From NCBI GenBank assembly GCA_012931725.1, contig CM022946.1, positions 47,496,170-47,560,169 of the forward strand: 64,000 bases of DNA. Direction: 5' to 3'. A program made the translations under genes and the position numbers. Source of the stretch: Litsea cubeba (lineage: Eukaryota; Streptophyta; Magnoliopsida; Laurales; Lauraceae). Below, one piece after another: positions 1 through 11,013 of this stretch (positions are counted from its first letter, which is position 1; every line of letters begins with the position of its first letter). The notes under the pieces are model-generated. The model did no database searches and was not told where the DNA came from. It worked only from the letters and a program-made list of their open reading frames with translations.

Positions 1-1478
1 CACAAAGCTTCGGACATTTTGTCGCTCCAGTCTCTTTTGTGACTAGAGACCATTTTTTTGAGGATTTTGCAGAGTGTCTTATTGAAAGCTTCTCCTAACC
101 CGTTTGCTGCCGGATTGTATGGAGTCCAAGGACAGCTTTGGATTTTTTATTTGTCGCAGAACCTGTAGAATCGATGACCCCGGAACTGTGGTCCGTTATC
201 ATGGACGAATCTTTTGGGTATGCTGAAACGACAAATGATGTTAGTGCGCAGGAACTGAAGGACTGATGAGGTGTTCATTTCGTTGAACGCAAATGCTTCT
301 GACCACTTGGAGAAATAATCCGTAGCGGCGAAGATGAAGCGATGACCTTTGCTCGAAGGGGGAGAAATAGGACCTATGATGTCCATACCCCAGGCTTCGA
401 AAGGCCATGAGATCACTGTAGGATGCAGCCATTCTGGAGGCATGTGAATGTAATCTCCATGAACTTGGCATTGTTGGCAGCGCTTAGCAAATTGCATTGC
501 GTCAGCTACCATGGTAGGCCAGTAATATCCTAACCTTTTTATCTGATCATAGAGCTTAGGTCCAGCCTGATGAGCTCCGCAAAGACCAGCATGAACTTCT
601 TTGAGTGTTTCTTCAGCCTCTTGTTGTGACAAGCAGCGTAGAAGTACTCTGTTGAAGGATTTCCTGTAAAGGATTTTTGAAGGAATATCCAAATGAAAGC
701 TTGGGGTTCGCCTTTGGGTGCTTACCCGTTCTTTTGGATCTTCAGGTAGGATTCCGAACATAATGTAATCAATGAAGGGATCCCTCCAGTCGCCGATTGA
801 AGTTTGAAGGAATGAAATTCGACTTCCAACCACTTGGTGGCATTCAGCAACTGCTTGGTGTGTGTTAAGAGGAGGAAGGATTCTTCTTTCGCACATTGTG
901 ATTTGCATGTTTTCCCCTTCCTGGATTGCCATGGATGCGGCAAGTCCGGCTCGGGCATCCGCACGTATGTTTTCACCTCTACGAATGTGGGTGATGTGAC
1001 AGATGTCAAACTTTTGCAGAAGTGATTGTGCCTTGTTGTAGTAAGGCAACAAATCTGGCTTCCTGACTTCAAATTTCTGATTCATCTGGTTGACGATCAG
1101 TTGAGAGTCTCCAAAGACTTCCAGCATGGTGATACCAGATTCGATGGCGAGTTCCAATCCTAAGATCAGAGCTTGATATTCAGCTACATTGTTTGTGCAT
1201 GGTTCCAGTAACGAGAAAGCGTATGGAATCATGTGTTTGTCGGGGCTAACAAAGAGGATGCCAACTCCCGAGATCAGCTGTCTTTTTTCATTTGTCCTAG
1301 TTGTACCGTCAAAGTACATGTCCCAGGAGGCACTTTGTGAGAAAGTCTCCACATTGTAGACTGGTTCGTCTGGGAGATCATCTCTGAGCGGAGAATCTTT
1401 AGGCAATGGATGCTCTGCGAGGAAGTCCGCTAGAGCTTGCCCTTTGATTGCTTTTTGTGGTACATACCTAATATCAAA
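1..1478 (-). pseudogene. Tat element 1: second RNase H domain plus integrase (partial, two stops)
   Basis: The second RNase H shows YFDGTTR, then NNVAEYQALILGLELA and FGDSQLIVNQM, giving the expected D-E-D acidic set. The integrase zinc-binding region (HAGLCGAH ... CQQC) follows, then the core with WGMDIIGP and VHDNGPQF. An in-frame TAA at 147-149 comes just after the second core Asp region. Downstream in the same frame the text YNPAANGLGEAFNK gives the catalytic Glu region and continues to the window edge. A TAA at 1479-1481 separates this segment from the preceding RNase H, again without a frame change. Removal of RNA from DNA hybrids and strand transfer are the family roles; this copy cannot make them as one polyprotein without readthrough. 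Confidence 0.88.
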
Positions 1479-1976
1479 TTATGACAGAAGGATGGACCAT
1501 TTTGCCAGTCGAGCATTGAGAGAACCTGCCTTTGTGACAAGGACCTTCAAGAGGTTGACCCTCGAGACCAGGTATACTGTGTTGGAAAGCAAGTAGTGAC
1601 GCAGCTTTTGTACGGCGAACATCACTGCAAGACATTCTTTTTCGACTGGAGAGTAGCGATGCTCTGCACCTACTAGCATGCGGCTGAGGTAATATAGAGC
1701 AGCTTCTTTTCTTTGATCATTTTCTTGCGCAAGCAGAGCTCCCAAAGAGTGATCAAGGGCTCTTGTGTACAAGATGAATGGTTTTCCAGTGGTAGGAGCA
1801 GCTAACACTGGAGGTTTTGTCAGGTATGACTTGATGTCTTGGAAAGCAGCTTCACAGTCAGCATCCCAGACAAAGTGTACACCTTTTTTCATCAATCGGG
1901 AGAATGGACGGCATTTCCCCGAAAGATTGGAGATGAACCGTCTGATGTAGGCCAATCTCCCTTGAAGCCCTTTGAG
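1479..1976 (-). pseudogene. Tat element 1: RNase H domain attached to reverse transcriptase
   Basis: The segment starts with LAYIRRFISNLSGKCRPFS, the connection region after the RT, and continues with PFILYTRALDHSLGALLAQ and YSPVEKECLAVMFAVQKLR, which are typical of the gypsy RT-RNase H domain. It is bounded by TAA stops at 1479-1481 and 1977-1979 that keep the same frame as its neighbours. Family comparison suggests that both stops arose from Gln codons (LLS-stop-FDIRYVP and LR-stop-LKGLQGRL). It is part of the single broken pol reading frame and is not an independent gene. Confidence 0.85.
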
Positions 1977-3263
1977 TTATCTCAAGGTTCTTGGAGAGGG
2001 CATTTCTAGAATGGCTTTGACTTTTATGGGGTCAAGCTCTATTCCAGCTTTCCGAACTAAGAATCCGAGGAACTTACCCGACGAGACGCCGAAGAAGCAT
2101 TTCAAAGGATTCATTCGCAGTTTGTGTTTGCGAAGCCGGAGGAAGACTTCTCGAAGGTTTTCGAGATGATCTTCTTTTCTTTTGCTTTTGACGGCGAGGT
2201 CATCAACGTAACATTCAACCGTCTTGTGCTGCATATCTTGGAATATTTTCATCATAGCCCTCTGATATGTGGCACCAGCATTTTTCAGACCAAATGGCAT
2301 GACAGTGTAGAAATACACGCCAAATGGGGTCCGAAAAGATGTATGTTTTTCATCTTCAGGATGCATCTTTATCTGATTGTAGCCAGAGAAACCATCCATG
2401 AATGTCATTCGCTCGAATCCACAGGTGTTATCAATCATTACCTCTGGTATGGGGAGCGGAAATTCATCTTTAGGGCATGCGCCATTCAGGTCTCTATAGT
2501 CAATACAGACCCTGATCTGCCCGTTCTTCTTTGTCACGGGGACAATGTTGGCCAACCATTCAGGATGTTGTTCCTCACGGATGAAGCCGACGCTTTTGAG
2601 TTTTTGAACTTCTTGTTCAATTTTATCCATCACATCTGGACGGAATCTTCTTTGGCCTTGCTTGACAGGCTTGATGTCTTCTTGAAGATTGAGTTTGTGA
2701 ACCACTATTTTGGGGTCTAAGCCTGGCATTTCAGCATAAGACCATGCAAAGCAATCAACAAACTCACGAAGAAAGGCGATATACTCGGGTAACTCATCAT
2801 CCTTTATATTCTTGCTTATGAATACACGACGTGGGTTATCTGGTGTTCCCAAGTCTATCTTTTGAACAAGATCTTCTGTTGGAAGGTTCGAAGGTGGTTC
2901 CTCCACAATATTTTCGGAGGCTTCCAGCTCAACGAAACCTTCTGGGTTTTCAAAGGCATTTTCAGACCAAGGTTTTGTTCCTTTCCACGGGTCTTCTTGA
3001 TCGGTAATTTTCCCAAGGCTTGCTATGAGATGATCGCAATCGCCTGTTGAAACCGGGTCGAAGTAGGCTACTTCTTTTGGAGATGAGGGTTCTTCTGGGT
3101 CAGAAGACCACACGTCTGTTCCATCGGACAACTCCTCTTCATTTTCGGAGAAATCGTGCCAATTGGATGAGCTTCCTAGATCTTTGTCAGGTGACTCATT
3201 AAAGAGATATCCAGGGAGATCGATGTCTTCATGGACTTGAGAAGTTGAGGCTTGGACAGTATA
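1977..3263 (-). pseudogene. Tat element 1: reverse transcriptase
   Basis: RT motifs occur in order: NGQIRVCIDYRDLNGACPKD, FMDGFSGYNQIKM, YTVMPFGLKNAGATYQR, and the active-site box YVDDLAVKSK, followed by LKCFFGVSSGKFLGFLV. The N-terminal 170 residues or so carry the linker that precedes RT in Tat elements (EYIAFLREFVDCFAWSYAEM). The YVDD metal-binding aspartates are present. The segment is open throughout but is cut off from the protease by TAA at 3264-3266 and from RNase H by TAA at 1977-1979, all in one frame. Confidence 0.9.
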
Positions 3264-5714
3264 TTAACTTTTAAGCCTTTGTGTCAACTGTCTCAAGGGA
3301 GTGTCGGGATCATACCCTAACCCGTGTGAAGACTTTTCTACATAGCCGTAGAGTCTCCAATCTTCCAGCAGGCTTTTGGTCCAGACGGGCCCCAATGGCG
3401 TGAGAATACCGCGTCCTTCTCCCAAACCGATTGGGTTTTGAGCGTCATAGCCCATTTTCTTCATAATAGCTTGTGCCACAGAACTATATAAGGATAGTTG
3501 AGGCATACCTTCATTTTGGAAAGGTTCAAGCATGGAGTTTGATGAAGAAGCATCCGATCTATGGAAGAAGATCGGCTTTTCCTTTGCTGAAGTTGCTGGA
3601 ACAACGAAGGAAGCTGACGTAGGATCTTCTATGTCAGAAGTTATCTCCATTGGAGTGAGAGCGGGCTGAACTTGCTGAGTGTCAGCTTGGCTTAATGATG
3701 TATCGTCTTCCGGCTCTGAATCCGAGTCCGTGTCTTGCATGATAGACACGAAAGAGACAACAAATTTGCCCCCAGGCTTTTGCTTTGCCTTCTTCACTTT
3801 AGTTGTGATGACCAAAGGCTTTGAAGGTTTGAGGGAGATGATGAAGGGAGTTTGAATGCTCTCTTCAGATTTACCGGATGGTTTGTTTTCTTCCGGTGAT
3901 TGTTGGGGAGCTTTGCCTTTATCTTTCTGGAGATTTTCGGCAAAGGATGCTGTGTGCTTCTCCTCTTCTTCTTTTTCACCTTCATACATCTGTGAGTCTG
4001 CGAAGTGGACTTCTTTACCTCTGAAGGGTTTTCTGTCCGCAAAGACTCGATGTATCATGCCGTCGTCGCCAACAAACTTGATGCATTGATGTAGAGTTGA
4101 AGGGACAACACCATTCTCGTGGATCCAAGGGCGTCCGAGAAGGATGTTGTAGCATGAAGGGGTTTTTATTGCATACACTGTGACCTCAGAGATAAGATCA
4201 CCGATCTGCAACTTGAACCTGATTTTGCCGATAGGCCTTTGAGTACTCCCATCGTATCCAAAGATAGATACAGATGTGTGGCTCAGCTTGCTGGGTGGGA
4301 TGCCTAACTCTTCAAGAGCCGATGTGGAGATGAGGTTGAGTGCAGAACCTGGGCTGATCTGAACTCTGTGCATAGGCATTTCCTTGATATACCCTGTGAA
4401 GTACAGGGGTCGGTTATGCCTGGTTTCTCCAAGTAGGAGGTCGTCCTTTGTGAAGGCGATGGTTGCACTGGCTGCTTTTTTAGCCGAGAGGCATTCAATG
4501 CATGATCCCTCAGTTTTCTTCTTTTCTCCCTTTGAGGAGGCTTCTGAGTTTTTGACCCGGTAATCCATTTCAATTTGGAGGACTTGCGGGGCATATTTGT
4601 CGACATCCTCATTCAGCTTTTGTAATTCCGAGATGAGATTATCACGAGTGTGCGGAGACATTGGCAACAAATCTAGGATGTGCAGACGTGCAGGTATGTG
4701 CTTGAAGTGTTCAATCAAGTCATACTTGAAAGCCTCCTTTCGGCCTGCATGTTCATCATTGTTGCCACTAGGGGCGCTTACAACATCTTTTCCCGAAGGA
4801 TTTACATATGTAAAGGAAGATTGGTTGTAATTTTTGTGGTAGTCCCGGCCAGAGCGGGTGCCTCTACCAACTTCGAGAGCTTCTTGAGAAGGGTCTTCGT
4901 TTGGAAGATTGTCTTCAGGATCAAGAGGCTGTCGTTTTTCATTTGCTGAGGATGAATCAGCAGCAGAGTTGCCATCCTCAGTGATCGTGTTGCACGGAGC
5001 ATTTTCCGGGAACCAGTCCTGAACAGCATCCAGCAACCTTTCTTCTTCGTTGACTAATTCATCGTCCCAAGCATCAATGGCTGGGAATTCTTCAGTCAGG
5101 AAGGGTGTGAACTTTGAAGTCACAGTCTCAGGAGAAGAAACCTGAGAGGGTGTCATCTCAGTGAAAGTCACGTGAGACGAGGTGGCTTCAGAAGATACAT
5201 TGCTAGGCGTCGCCGGAGTGTAAGTGTTTTCATCAGATGGTGCTTCGGAAGAGCTATAATCCCGAATTATCACATTACAGGAAGCTCTGACGGGAGACGT
5301 TGCCTGATCGGGGTCAGACTCATTCTCGGATGTAAGAGGATCGTCTATCCAGCAATTTTCTCCATTTTCAGGAGTTAAGGGAGGATGTACCTGATGGTCT
5401 TCAGGGACTTCAGGTTCTGGATTGCGAGGAGGCTCGTTGACGCGTTCTTGCTCTTGTTCTAGAGCGAGTCGCTGCAAGATCCTTGCATATTCTTCAAGAT
5501 CAGGCATGGGAGCCGGATCTTCTTCTTCATCAACTCTTTGTGGCTCAACATGGTTGATTTCCACTGGAGTAATGAGAGGTGCCGGGTCAGTAGCATTTTC
5601 TTGTACAGCTTCTTGGTCTTCTTCATCATCAGACCAGGATCCTTGTGGCTGTAGGAGGTTATACCAGATTACTGGCATAAGATGAGACTCAGGAACCCAT
5701 TCTTCATCGGAGAG
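3264..5714 (-). pseudogene. Tat element 1: acidic spacer, aspartic protease-like and G-patch-like region
   Basis: From 5678 downward the first 370 residues or so are acidic and Pro/Ser/Thr-rich low-complexity spacer. A pepsin-like retroviral protease fold follows, with GSALNLISTSALEELG and YNILLGRPWIHENGV. At the active site, where D-[ST]-G or DPGS is expected, residue 442 (codon 4355-4353) is Ser (ISPGS), so the catalytic Asp appears to be lost. Near the C-terminus AIMKKMGYDAQNPIGLGEGR resembles a degenerate G-patch, a nucleic-acid-binding module known next to some retroviral and gypsy proteases. The segment is bounded by in-frame TAG 5715-5717 and TAA 3264-3266. Confidence 0.82.
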
Positions 5715-7367
5715 CTATTCTCCTATTTCAAGGGACTCCTCCCACTCATCTGTGTAGTTGGATTCGAATCCATCATCGGTGTCGCTGGATTCGTATCCAT
5801 CAATGTAGAATCCAACTACCGAATTGCAAGAGTATGATGCCTCCTGCATGGCTTCTTTGAATTGAGGTGGCATGAAATCACTGAGAGTGAATTTCCTTAC
5901 CCCCTTTGAAGTCTCTGGAAGGGATGTTTTTGTTACCTCTAGTGAAGCGGTAGAGGAAGCCTCTGCCTTTTCTTTGACCTCTAGTTTTGGCTGGGTCTTC
6001 TCTTGTCGTTTGAGCTTGAGGAGATGTTTCCTAGCCTGCCTTCGCTGTTGAGCTGTAGGCTTTGTTTTCACGACCTCCCAATTTTCATCTTCCAGGAGAT
6101 CGGGATGTACCCATATCGGTTGTCCGTCTGGTGTCGGGTAAGGAACCAGTTCCTCGGATGCTTGGATTGAGTTTATCACCTTGAAGGAAGTAGTGATCTT
6201 CTTCTTCGGTGATTTTGATGTTTGTCCACATGTCACCATGTTGACGGAGGCAGACCCATAGTTTTTGTCAAAGGTGATGACTCCGTTTTTCCACATCTCG
6301 TTTATTTTCTCCCTCACAATGAAGCATTGATTGAGAGGATGCGAGATCATCTGGTGGTATGGACAGTACCGAGGATCGTTGGTTTTGCAAACATCACCCG
6401 ATCTTTTTGGTTCAGGCAAGGTGAGCTTGCCATTTGCCACAAGAGCCCCGAAGATTTCATCAACGTCTTCATCAAACGGGTATTTCTTCTCTACTCGTTC
6501 TTTGAAGGCATCTGAGAGTTCAGGTCTCTTACCAGCAACTATATTTTCAGCTTTCTTTGGTGGCTGAGGAGCTGACTTGGTCTGCACATTGAGGACCTCT
6601 TTTTTCTTTGGTTTAGAGGTTGCAATGGCGGTTGGCTCTTTTCTTGATGATTTCTGACTGTTGAGGTCTTTAATCACCGTTTCAGCTTCCATGGAAGCTT
6701 CTAGGAGTTCTCCCAGGTTTTTTGATTTGTTGCCGATGATCATGGAGCGGATTCTGGCTCTCAAGTTGTTTCGGCAAATGTCGACTAGCGACGCTTATGG
6801 CAATACATCAGAGCATTTGTATGCCATTATTTTCCACTTGTGAATGAAGTCATATGTTGATTCATTCTCCCCCTGTTTTAGGCTGCACAGCTGAGCCATA
6901 GTAGCGGGATGATCTTCACCTTTGAAGTGAGTCAGGAAGCGTGTCTCTAGCATGGCCCAGTTTTGGATTGAGTCCTCCGGCAGAGTGGAGTACCAATCGA
7001 AGGCCGTACCTTTTAGGGTACTTGCAAAGAGGCGGATCTTGTGTGCATCTTGATCCGCGATAGCTCCCGTCAGGATCTTGAAGTGGATGACGTGCTGTCT
7101 GGCTGATCCTTTCCCCGTATATGTTTGGAGAGTAGGATGCTTGAATTTGGTGGGGAACGGGACCGAGTCCATCCATAAGGGATATGGTGGCTTGATCCCA
7201 TGCTCCTTGAGTATATCCTCTTCTTTTGCTTTGGCGAGGATACTGTCTACGTCCTTTTTGGTAAGGGCGCGTGACTCATTTTCTTCTCCATTTACCTCGT
7301 TGTTTTGATGATTCGGAGGAGGTTCATTGTTCGCCTGATTTTGGAAGGCGAGGAGAAGGTTTTCCAT
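5715..7367 (-). pseudogene. Tat element 1: gag
   Basis: The start at 7367 gives MENLLLAFQNQ, then the retrotransposon gag core (GTAFDWYSTLPEDSIQNW, FKGEDHPATMAQLCSLKQGE, FIHKWKIMAYKC). The zinc-knuckle-like CPYHQMISHPLNQC (CHHC type) lies in the C-terminal half. A TAA at 6795-6797 (VLP-stop-ASLVDICRNNL) interrupts it without changing frame, and the segment ends at TAG 5715-5717, after which the same frame continues into the protease spacer. Gag packages element RNA into virus-like particles in the cytoplasm. Whether TAG 5715 was once a functional gag-pol boundary or is a later mutation is undecided. Confidence 0.85.
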
Positions 7368-8587
7368 CAGAGTTTCATCCTCTGCTGGCCCTGTTCCAAC
7401 TGCTGGATGCGGGTGATCGCATCTTCTGGAGGTGGATTGAGGGGTGGTGGCTCAGAATTTGTAGCCAAGACATTCATCCTTCGTGATTCGAACGAAGAAA
7501 CTGTCCTGGTGACTGAGCTGGGGCTCATTCTTTTTGAAGAAGAGCTTGAGGAAGGATCACTCTGCTGTCCTTTGCTTGAAAGAGCAGGGGATTCTTCTGA
7601 ATGTCTTCTTGTCCTTGAGACGCTGCGGGTCATCGGACGTCGGACATGGATTTTTGTTGCTGATTTTTGGCGCCTTCTGGTTTTTCCAACCATATGGACG
7701 GCAGCAACTTGGTTAGGTCTTTCTTTTTCGACCCATTTGGGAGAGACTTGGAGTGTAGGAGGCTGGGTCCTTTGCTTCTCTAGTCTCTTTTGCCGGTATG
7801 ACGCGCGGCGGCGTATGCGACGGGCAATTTGAGCTTCGGTTAGCTCTGACTGGGCTTTGACGATGAAGGATGTGCTTCCTCAGGCGCAGCAACCGAGCCT
7901 GTCTTCTTTGCAGCTGGGCAAGGACGGGATGCGAACCCTGTCCTTCGCCTGTTGCAGCGAAGCTTTGAATTTTTGCAGTTCGGCCCCTGTAGAGATGAAG
8001 GGTCGAACTGCAGGTTTGTAGGCCTTAACAGGTGCTTGTAGAGGCCTTGTGATGCATGACTTGATTTTGGGCTTGTAGGAACAAGCCGGCTCATGCTGGG
8101 CTGACTTGAGAGTCAGGTTGGAGATGGGTTTCTCCTATTTCATGTAGGCAAGAGGGTAGAACTGGTTCTCTTTGAGTGGGGCCAGGAATGCTGGCTTAGT
8201 GGATGTTTGGGACCTTCTTTGTTTTGGTGAAGGTCTTGGGGACCAAGTCTTGGGATAGACCTGGTCGTTTGCAGGTCGAGGCTTCGTGGGGCTGCCACGG
8301 GCTTCAGGCCTTCTGGTGCTCGCCTTTGGTGTCACGGTAGTGACACGTTGAGAGGCGAGTCTCTACTTCTTGGAAGGAGCAGTTTGTTCCTCAGGAAGTG
8401 GGAATGGTCCCAGCGTCCCAAAGACGATAGTCCGGGGAGTCGAGGTCGACCCGGAGTTCAGAGAATTGCCGAGGGAGTTGATGTTTCGGCAGCTGATGGG
8501 GCGCTTGTAAGTGCGCGTGGTTTGCTTCTGTTGAAGCATGAGTTGGTGCTTGTTTTCATCGAAAGTAATGGTTAGTGAAGCTGCCAT
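7367..8587 (-). pseudogene. Tat element 1: ORF1-like region upstream of gag
   Basis: A single frame runs from ATG 8587-8585 (MAASLTITFDENKHQ) to TGA 7369-7367, broken by in-frame TAG 8363, TAG 8135 and TGA 7880. It is basic and low in complexity, rich in Lys, Arg, Ser, Pro and Gln (for example EAQIARRIRRRASYRQKRL), ending with ITRIQQLEQGQQRMKL. Its stop overlaps the gag ATG as TGATG, and gag lies in another frame. Ogre-type Tat elements have an ORF1 of unknown function before gag, which fits. Alternatively it is the gag N-terminus and a single indel near 7370-7400 shifted the frame. No function can be assigned. Confidence 0.6.
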
Positions 8588-8756
8588 TGTTAGTTTTCGA
8601 AAATCTCTGAAACAAGACCACATCCATTAGTAATCACAAGAATATAATGATCATAAATGGGAAGTTCTATGGTTTCGTCTTTTCAAATTGCTAGAGGAAG
8701 ATGAGCACCCAAGCAACATGAAGAAGGCAAAACGCCATAGAGGGTACAATTGTTCT

Positions 8757-9276
8757 GATCGCAGGTATGGTAAGCCCAGAATGGGCATCCCAGTGACTGC
8801 TAGAAGCAATTGTGAACTTAAATTCGACTTATCGAGAAGCAGAGCCTGCTCAAGGTAAGAAGAATATAAAGTTGGAGTTACAGATGTGCCGGTCGCAATA
8901 CAGTAGACCCTGAAAGGGCGTACTAGTACCGCTAGACACAAATGTTTTGAGACCGCATCTATGAGATGAGATTCTCTGTTTTGAAAGGTCAAGATTGGAT
9001 TCATCAAAGAGAGCAGATGGTATTCCGATCTGAACACGGGCTCAGCAATTTCCGCGAGCGCCAGTGCTCAGAAAGAAATGAACCATAATTTCTCAGATCT
9101 GAATCTGAAAATGACGAGTTTTTTTTTTTGAAAGGCCAATATCGGGTTCATTAAAGAGAGCAAAAGGCACTCCAATCTGAACACGGGCTCAGCGATTTCC
9201 GCGAGCGCCAGTGCTCAGAAAGGAGAAGACCAAGATTTCTCCAATCTAAACCCAAAATGATGGAAGTTTTTTTTTT
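8757..9276. repeat. Diverged tandem repeat, about 137-147 bp unit, four copies
   Basis: The two right-hand units, 8983-9129 and 9130-9276, align at an offset of exactly 147 (shared GAACACGGGCTCAGC and CGCGAGCGCCAGTGCTCAGA). Older copies are still visible to the left: TCGCAGGTATGG near 8759 corresponds to TCGCAATACAG near 8897. The array lies on the 5' side of element 1, between ORF1 and the A/T-rich stretch. It may be leader or LTR sequence of the element. Confidence 0.65.
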
Positions 9277-9480
9277 TTTGAAGATTTTTTTTTGGAAGAT
9301 TTTTTTTTCTTCTTTTTTTTAAAATTTTTTTATTTATTTTTTTATTTATTTTATTTATTTTATTTATTTATTTATTTTTTAAGATTTCTTTTTTGAATTT
9401 TTTTTTATTTTTTATTTTTTATTTTAAAATTTTTATTTTTATTTTTTTTAAAATTAATTTTTTTGAAAAAAATTTATTTA
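9265..9480. repeat. T-rich low-complexity stretch
   Basis: Runs of T with scattered A (TTTATTTATTTT type). It separates element 1 from the truncated element 2. It could be an expanded poly-purine region of a transposon end; nothing coding is seen. Confidence 0.8.
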
Positions 9481-9524
9481 AAAGACGAGAGAGTACACCT
9501 AGGCCTCCTAACCCGGTCTTATGA

Positions 9525-10271
9525 GCATTGTCCTCCATTACCGAGCGAGACTCCAAAAGCTTTGTATGGAAAAGCATTATCATGAGGTTCGGCATCCCGC
9601 GAATCTTGGTCTCGGACAACGGGACCCAATTCGACTCCAGCCTCTTCAAAAACTTCTGCCAGGAGCTCGGTATCAAGAACCATTATTCAACTCCAGCCTA
9701 TCCCCAGAGCAACGGCCAAGCCGAGATCTCCAATAAGGTGGTCCTCGACGGACTCAAAAAGAGACTCGACCGGGCCAAAGGGAGGTGGGTGGAAGAGCTT
9801 CCTAGTGTCTTATGGGCGTACAGGACTACCTCGAGGCGCTCCACTTCGGCAACACCGTTCTCCTTGGCATATGGGATGGAAGCCGTGATCCCGCTCGAGA
9901 TCGGCCTTCCAACCTTGAGATCCAAACTTCTTGACCAAGGCCAGAACGAGAAGAACCTGACCCTAGAATTGGACCTGGCCGAAGAGCGCAGAGAAGCAGC
10001 GGCCATCCGCTTGGCTGCCTATCAGCAACGGCTAGCGAAAGATTACAACTAAAGAGTCCAGGAAAGGAAATTCTCCATTGGCGAACTGGTCCTAAAGAAG
10101 GCACTACCAGCGGACAAGGATCCGAACCAAGGCAAGATGGCGCCGAACTGGCGCGGCCCATTCAAAGTAGTCTCGACTGCTGGCCGGTCCGCGTTCAAAC
10201 TCGAGGATATGGATGGAAAGCAACTGCCGCGACCGTGGAATGCCTCGTACCTCAAAAAGTTTTACTTTTGA
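9525..10271 (+). pseudogene. Element 2: integrase core and C-terminus (fragment)
   Basis: The fragment carries FGIPRILVSDNGTQFDSS, YPQSNGQAEISNK, WAYRTTSRRSTSATPFSLAY and the C-terminal GELVLKKALPADKDP, ending LKKFYF at TGA 10269. It matches the integrase of element 3 almost residue for residue. The second core Asp and the catalytic Glu are present; the first core Asp and the zinc-binding part are lost by truncation. An in-frame TAA at 10050-10052 replaces the Glu that element 3 has after YN. Confidence 0.88.
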
Positions 10272-10455
10272 AATGTACTCAGATTGTGCAAATCAATGAA
10301 GACGATTTCTTCTCAGAGATTTCTTTTCCTTTTCTAAGCCAAAGATCTCGGCAATAACACCACTCTCCAGCTCGGCAGCAGTGCGCAAGGTCATCCTAGC
10401 TTCGGAAATAAAATCGACAAAGGAATGACTTTGCCCTCCCCAGTTCGACAGAAAT

Positions 10456-10680
10456 AACTCTATTACGTGCGATGAGCGCATCTCGGCCCTCGTGCCAGAT
10501 AGCCAGCACAGCCCCTGGTGAAGAGCCAGAGGGATCGCCATATTACGTGAGATAAGCGCATCTCGGCCCTCGTGCCATATAGCCAGCACAGCCCCTGGTG
10601 AAGAGCCGGAGGGATCGCCCTATTTCGTGCAGTAAGTGCATCTCGACACTCTCACGCCAGATTGCTGGCGCACTACTTGC
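10456..10680 (+). repeat. Element 2: 80-bp tandem repeat in 3' untranslated region, about 2.7 copies
   Basis: GCGCATCTCGGCCCTCGTG at 10476 recurs at 10556, and a diverged copy starts near 10636, an offset of 80 each time. The array lies directly after the integrase stop and before the antisense gene. Family-specific tandem repeats at this site are known for Tat elements. Confidence 0.85.
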
Positions 10681-11013
10681 ATATCTACCGGTGGGCAGCA
10701 ATCCTAACGATATAATCCTGGGCTAGTCTGGGAGCAGCTCGGCACCTACCCTTACCGAGCTCGCATACTTGTGCAAAAAATTAGGAAAACAAAGTACCTA
10801 CCCCTACCGAACTCATACACTTGCGCAAAATGCTGGGAAAGCAAAAACATGCATAACAGGAAAAATGACCCAGTCATTAGCCAAAGAAAACTTGAATTAT
10901 ATTGAATTTCCGTTCATTACATAAGACAGCAGGTACAAGTGAAAACAAGGAGCAGGAAAGATACATCAATAGCAAAGGCAATTACAAACAAAATAAACGG
11001 AGTCAGTCCGAGG

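Larger units (their letters stand above)
1..9276 (-). mobile_element. Ty3/gypsy retrotransposon, Tat lineage (element 1), decayed, 3' end outside window
   Basis: Read on the minus strand the order is ORF1, gag, protease with a G-patch-like segment, reverse transcriptase, RNase H, a second (archaeal-type) RNase H and integrase. The second RNase H between RT-RNase H and integrase is the known mark of the Tat lineage (Ogre, Retand, Grande, RIRE2 relatives). Coding sequence runs in one frame from about 7367 down to 1, broken by in-frame stops at 6795, 5715, 3264, 1977, 1479 and 147. ORF1 lies in a second frame upstream. The window ends inside the integrase, so the 3' region and 3' LTR are not seen. 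No LTR or primer-binding site could be recognised at the 5' side; tandem repeats and an A/T-rich stretch lie there instead. The call as a dead Tat element is secure; the 5' boundary is not. Confidence 0.9.

Noticed and set aside
8651..9037. 128-codon minus-strand frame
   Set aside because: It overlies the diverged tandem repeat and has no recognisable domain.
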